Source: Nonomuraea longispora (GTDB lineage: Bacteria; Actinomycetota; Actinomycetes; Streptosporangiales; Streptosporangiaceae). Taken from it: a DNA stretch of 57,884 nt. Shown here piece by piece: positions 55,328-57,884 of this stretch. Made by a program: the position numbers and the translations under genes. The DNA is taken from contig NZ_SMJZ01000021.1 of NCBI RefSeq assembly GCF_004348345.1, positions 1 to 57,884 of the forward strand. Reading direction: 5' to 3'. The notes under the pieces were generated by a model that had not been told where the DNA came from, did not search any database, and saw only the letters and a program-made list of their open reading frames with translations. The first letter of the stretch is position 1; every line of letters begins with the position of its first letter.

Positions 55328-56287
55328 GTGATGCGGGCCGTGCTGATCGAGACGTGCGGCCGGCCGCCGGTGGTGGCCGAGCGGCCCGCGCCCGTGGCGG
55401 CTCCCGGAGCGAAGAAGGTCGGGGTCATCGCCGCCCCGATCACCCCGCTGGACCTGCTGTGCGCGGGCGGGGCCTCCTACTTCGGCACGCCCGCCGTCCC
55501 CTACGTGCCCGGTGTGCAGGGTGTCGGCACCGTGGGCGGGCGGCTCGTGTGGTTCCCCACGTCGGCGGGGATGGCGCCAGGCGACGGCAGCATGGCGGAA
55601 CTGGCGGCGGTGCCCACCGGGGACCTCGTGGAGCTGCCCGGCGGCGCCGACCCATTCGCCGTGGCCGCGCTGGGGTTGTCGGCCGTGGCCGCGCACATGG
55701 CGCTGACCTGGCGCGGCGAGCTGGCCGCCGGCGAGCAGGTGCTGGTGCTGGCCGGCGGGGGCGTGGTGGGGCAGGCGGCCGTCCAGCTCGCCCGTCTCGC
55801 GGGCGCCCGCCGGGTCGTCGCAGCCGCCCGCTCACCGCGGGCCCGCGAACAGGCCGGGCAGGCGGGCGCGGACGCCGTCGTCGCCCTGGACACCGACGAC
55901 GTGGACGCGCTGGCCGCCCGCTTCACCGCCGCCTGCGAAGGGCCGCTGGACCTGGTGCTCGACCCGCTCTTCGGCGTCCCGGCCGCGGCGGCGGCCCGCG
56001 CCCTGCGCCCCGGGGGCCGGCTCGTCAACCTCGGCGGGTCGGCGTCGGAGACGTCCCCGCTCGACTCCGCCACGCTGCGCAGCCGGTCGCTGCGGGTGCT
56101 CGGCTACACCAACAACGAGCTGACCAGCGAACAGCGGGCCGGCGCCATCGCCCTGATCGCCGGCCGGGTGGCCGAGGGGCGGCTGTCGGTGGCGCACGAA
56201 ACCGTACCGCTGGAACAGGCTCCCGAAGCCTGGCAACGCCAGACGGCGGGCGAGGCCGTGGGCCGCATCGTCCTCAGCGCCACCTGA
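55328..56287 (+). CDS. Medium-chain quinone oxidoreductase/zinc-less alcohol dehydrogenase
   Basis: 318-319 residues starting at GTG 55328 or ATG 55331. An N-terminal GroES-like fold (VLIETCGRPPVVAERPAPVA, PLDLLCAGGASYFGTPAVPY) is followed by a Rossmann domain (VLVLAGGGVVGQAAVQLARL, GARRVVAAARSPRAREQAGQ, LVLDPLFGVPAAAAARALRP). No structural-zinc Cys cluster is present, so it belongs to the QOR-type MDR. It may use NADPH on an enone or quinone product of ring cleavage. Separated from the LigA gene by 52 bases but in the same direction, so likely the last gene of the operon. Confidence 0.85.
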   Translation: MMRAVLIETCGRPPVVAERPAPVAAPGAKKVGVIAAPITPLDLLCAGGASYFGTPAVPYVPGVQGVGTVGGRLVWFPTSAGMAPGDGSMAELAAVPTGDLVELPGGADPFAVAALGLSAVAAHMALTWRGELAAGEQVLVLAGGGVVGQAAVQLARLAGARRVVAAARSPRAREQAGQAGADAVVALDTDDVDALAARFTAACEGPLDLVLDPLFGVPAAAAARALRPGGRLVNLGGSASETSPLDSATLRSRSLRVLGYTNNELTSEQRAGAIALIAGRVAEGRLSVAHETVPLEQAPEAWQRQTAGEAVGRIVLSAT

Positions 56288-56326
56288 ACGGACCCGCCCT
56301 TTGACCGGCTCGGGCCGGCGGGTGGT

Positions 56327-57016
56327 TCAGGCCAGCTGGGCGACTCCGGAGCGGGGGGAGGACAGCACCGGCACTCCCCCGTCCGCCCGCGTGACGATCC
56401 CGGCCATCGACGCCTGGGCGAGCACCACGACGTCCACCTGCCGGGCGAGCCGGCCGAATCCTTCGAGGACCAGGGCGTCGTGACGGGCCGGGTCGCCGCC
56501 GCGCAGCGCCTCGAAGGCGCCGTCGCACAGGTGCGGAACGATCTCCCGCGGCGCCTCGCGGCGGGTGGCCGCGCGCCGTACCAGCCGGGTGGTCGGGCCG
56601 AGCGTGGTGGCGAGCGTCGCCAGCACGCCGATCCGGTCGCCTGCTCGCACCGCCTCCTCGGCCATCGGCTCGTCGATACGCAGGATCGGCAGCTCGGCCA
56701 GCGGGCGCGCCCGTTCGGCGGCCTCGCCGATGGAGCTGCAGGTGACGAGCAGCGTCCCGGCTCCCGACTCCTTGGCGTACATCGCGTACGAGACCAGCCG
56801 GCGCAGCACGTGCGGGGGCGGGCCGTCGTTGGCGATGGTGTCCTGGAGCAGGCTCTCGTCGGCGAAGTGCATGATCCGCGCGCTGGGCCGCACCTCGGCG
56901 GCCAGTACGGCCAGCGGCGCGGCGAGCGCGGGCACGGTGTGCAGCATGGCGATCGCCGGCCCAGTGATCGGCCCAGTGATCGGCCCAGTGATCGGCCCAG
57001 TGATCGGGGCGGTCAT
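56327..57016 (-). CDS. Aspartate/glutamate racemase family protein with repeat-extended N-terminus
   Basis: ATG complementary to 57014-57016, overlapping the upstream gene's stop by 4 bases; 229 residues. The protein starts with four ITGP units from a 12-bp minisatellite before the conserved core IAMLHTVPALAAPL. LLVTCSSIGEAAERA has one active-site Cys; the second site reads VVVLAQASMAGI, as in hydantoin-racemase-like or decarboxylase members without a second Cys. Racemisation is therefore doubtful, and a decarboxylase or isomerase is possible. It is coupled to the LacD-like aldolase, suggesting a sugar-acid catabolic pair. Confidence 0.8.
   Translation of the reverse strand: MTAPITGPITGPITGPITGPAIAMLHTVPALAAPLAVLAAEVRPSARIMHFADESLLQDTIANDGPPPHVLRRLVSYAMYAKESGAGTLLVTCSSIGEAAERARPLAELPILRIDEPMAEEAVRAGDRIGVLATLATTLGPTTRLVRRAATRREAPREIVPHLCDGAFEALRGGDPARHDALVLEGFGRLARQVDVVVLAQASMAGIVTRADGGVPVLSSPRSGVAQLA
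56958..57005. repeat. 12-bp tandem repeat, four copies, coding for ITGP units
   Basis: GGCCCAGTGATC is repeated four times exactly (56958-56969, 56970-56981, 56982-56993, 56994-57005). It lies inside the 5' end of the racemase-family gene, on the minus strand. Copy changes keep the reading frame. Confidence 0.95.
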
Positions 57017-57884
57017 CGGGCGTTCCACGGGCGGGCGTAGGTGTCGACGATGGAGGCCAGCCGCAGGAGCCGGGGCACCGAACGGCTACGCAGCTCGGCG
57101 GCCGTGTCCTCGGAGCCGACCACGTCGCTCCAGATCGCGCGCCCGGCCAGCATCCCCGACGCGCCCGACCGGCAGGCCGCCCGGACCGCGGCGGGGAAGT
57201 CGTCCCGTTCGACGCCCTGGGAGAGCACCACCCACGGGACGGGGATCGCCTCGTCGAGCCGGGCGCACTCCTCGGCCAGCCGGTCCTCGGGCGCGGCGCC
57301 ACCGAGCGGAACCTGGGCCTTGTACAGGCTGGGCCGCAGCCCGGCGAGCTCCGCGGCGGCCTCCCGGATCGCGGCGGACCCGTCGAACTCCGCCTCCCGG
57401 CCCTGTACGGGCCTGGCCACCCCTTCGAGCACGGAGAGCACGCCCGCCTCGGCACACCGGCGGACGAACGCGGCGGCCGTCTCCAGGCGGCGCTGCCGGT
57501 GTTCGTCATCGCGCCAGATGAGCAGCAGCTTGGCCGCGACCGCTCCGGCCCGCCGCGCCTCGGCCAGGTCGATCGTGCCGTCGATCGAGGTGTCCTCGAC
57601 GGGGCCGTCGGGCGCCTGCCGGAGACTGTCCACGGCGATGATGAGCCCGTCGGGCACCATGCCCTCGGCGGCCACCTGGCCGAAGCCGTACTCCTTGTCG
57701 ATCAGGAACCCGGAGGCGTGCGGCCCGGCCTCCCGCGCCACCGACAGTTTGAAGCCTGTCAGCGTGTCGTCGTCCACACGTCGCCCCGTGGCCGCGGCGA
57801 ACATCTGCCTGAGGCTCTCGCGCTGGTCCATCGCGACCATGGCGAACCCGCCGGAGGGGCGGGCCAGCAGGTCCAGCGTGGGGG
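57013..57884 (-). CDS. LacD-like tagatose/2-keto-gluconate-type aldolase, partial
   Basis: The frame is open to the right edge, so the N-terminus lies beyond the window; the visible internal part starts PTLDLLARPSGGFAMVAMDQ. Landmarks are VAMDQRESLRQMF, GFLIDKEYGFGQVA, AKLLLIWRDDEHRQRR and VLEGVARPVQ, with LYKAQVPLGG and PWVVLSQGV at the end, as in LacD/DeoC-superfamily class I aldolases acting on tagatose-1,6-bisphosphate or 2-deoxy-5-keto-gluconate-6-phosphate. The Schiff-base Lys is probably in AAKLLLIW or LYKAQ. Its TGA overlaps the start of the racemase-family gene. Confidence 0.8.
   Translation of the reverse strand, partial: PTLDLLARPSGGFAMVAMDQRESLRQMFAAATGRRVDDDTLTGFKLSVAREAGPHASGFLIDKEYGFGQVAAEGMVPDGLIIAVDSLRQAPDGPVEDTSIDGTIDLAEARRAGAVAAKLLLIWRDDEHRQRRLETAAAFVRRCAEAGVLSVLEGVARPVQGREAEFDGSAAIREAAAELAGLRPSLYKAQVPLGGAAPEDRLAEECARLDEAIPVPWVVLSQGVERDDFPAAVRAACRSGASGMLAGRAIWSDVVGSEDTAAELRSRSVPRLLRLASIVDTYARPWNAR

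Overview
The window is very GC-rich with strong G/C third-position bias, GTG and TTG starts, F420-type oxidoreductases, an aeRF1-type release factor, an ECF41-type promoter and an IdeR/DmdR-type iron box. This points to a filamentous actinomycete; a Streptosporangiales (Nonomuraea-like) genome is my best guess, made without any database search. No rRNA, tRNA, CRISPR array, integrase or insertion sequence was seen.

Layout. 1-4.3 kb: deletion-fused remnants of an MFS transporter and its MerR regulator, a SAM methyltransferase carrying an internal 12-bp minisatellite, a secreted His-rich mini-protein, an LLM flavoprotein, a TetR regulator, a DUF4180 protein and a small HTH regulator. 4.3-13.6 kb: a divergent carbohydrate locus with a DeoR regulator and a GH4 6-phospho-glycosidase on the minus strand, and a PfkB kinase, an ABC sugar importer without its own ATPase and a large secreted PIG-L deacetylase with a carbohydrate-binding region on the plus strand. 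13.6-24.1 kb: single genes (RibD-type reductase, PPOX, membrane acyltransferase, baeRF/VLRF1 protein, orphan synthetase-like protein, AhpD-like protein, PucR-like regulator, HSL hydrolase) mixed with gene fragments. 24.2-28.8 kb: a heterodimeric ABC transporter pair and a lipid kinase. 28.9-38.3 kb: a GH43 enzyme, a DD-peptidase-like serine hydrolase, a complete five-gene peptide/opine-type ABC importer and GalU. 38.5-44.9 kb: an ArsR-SRPBCC pair, a phosphoesterase, an iron-regulated ferric-siderophore binding protein, a WGxxGxxG tail protein and an EF-G paralogue preceded by a possible leader peptide. 44.9-49.5 kb: two tandem secreted M14 metallocarboxypeptidases. 49.6-56.3 kb: a divergent, IclR-controlled catabolic locus. 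56.3 kb to the right edge: an Asp/Glu-racemase-family gene translationally coupled to a LacD-like aldolase that runs off the window.

The most interesting system is the IclR locus. An amidohydrolase and IclR on one strand face a tightly overlapped operon on the other: CaiB-type CoA transferase, citryl-CoA-lyase-like protein, LigB-type and LigA-type extradiol dioxygenase subunits, and a medium-chain oxidoreductase. Near-palindromic GTCCG...CGGAC sites lie in the shared promoter region. The set suggests opening of an aromatic ring followed by CoA activation and retro-Claisen cleavage of a citrate-like intermediate, which differs from the standard LigIJK route. The second notable system couples an extracellular PIG-L deacetylase to an ABC sugar importer, a sugar kinase and a phospho-glycosidase.

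A further theme is gene decay. At least seven recognisable gene pieces (MFS, MerR, LLM oxidoreductase, dehydratase, histidine kinase, two acyl-CoA/AMP ligases, desaturase) and several unidentifiable ones are packed between intact genes, joined by sharp deletion junctions.
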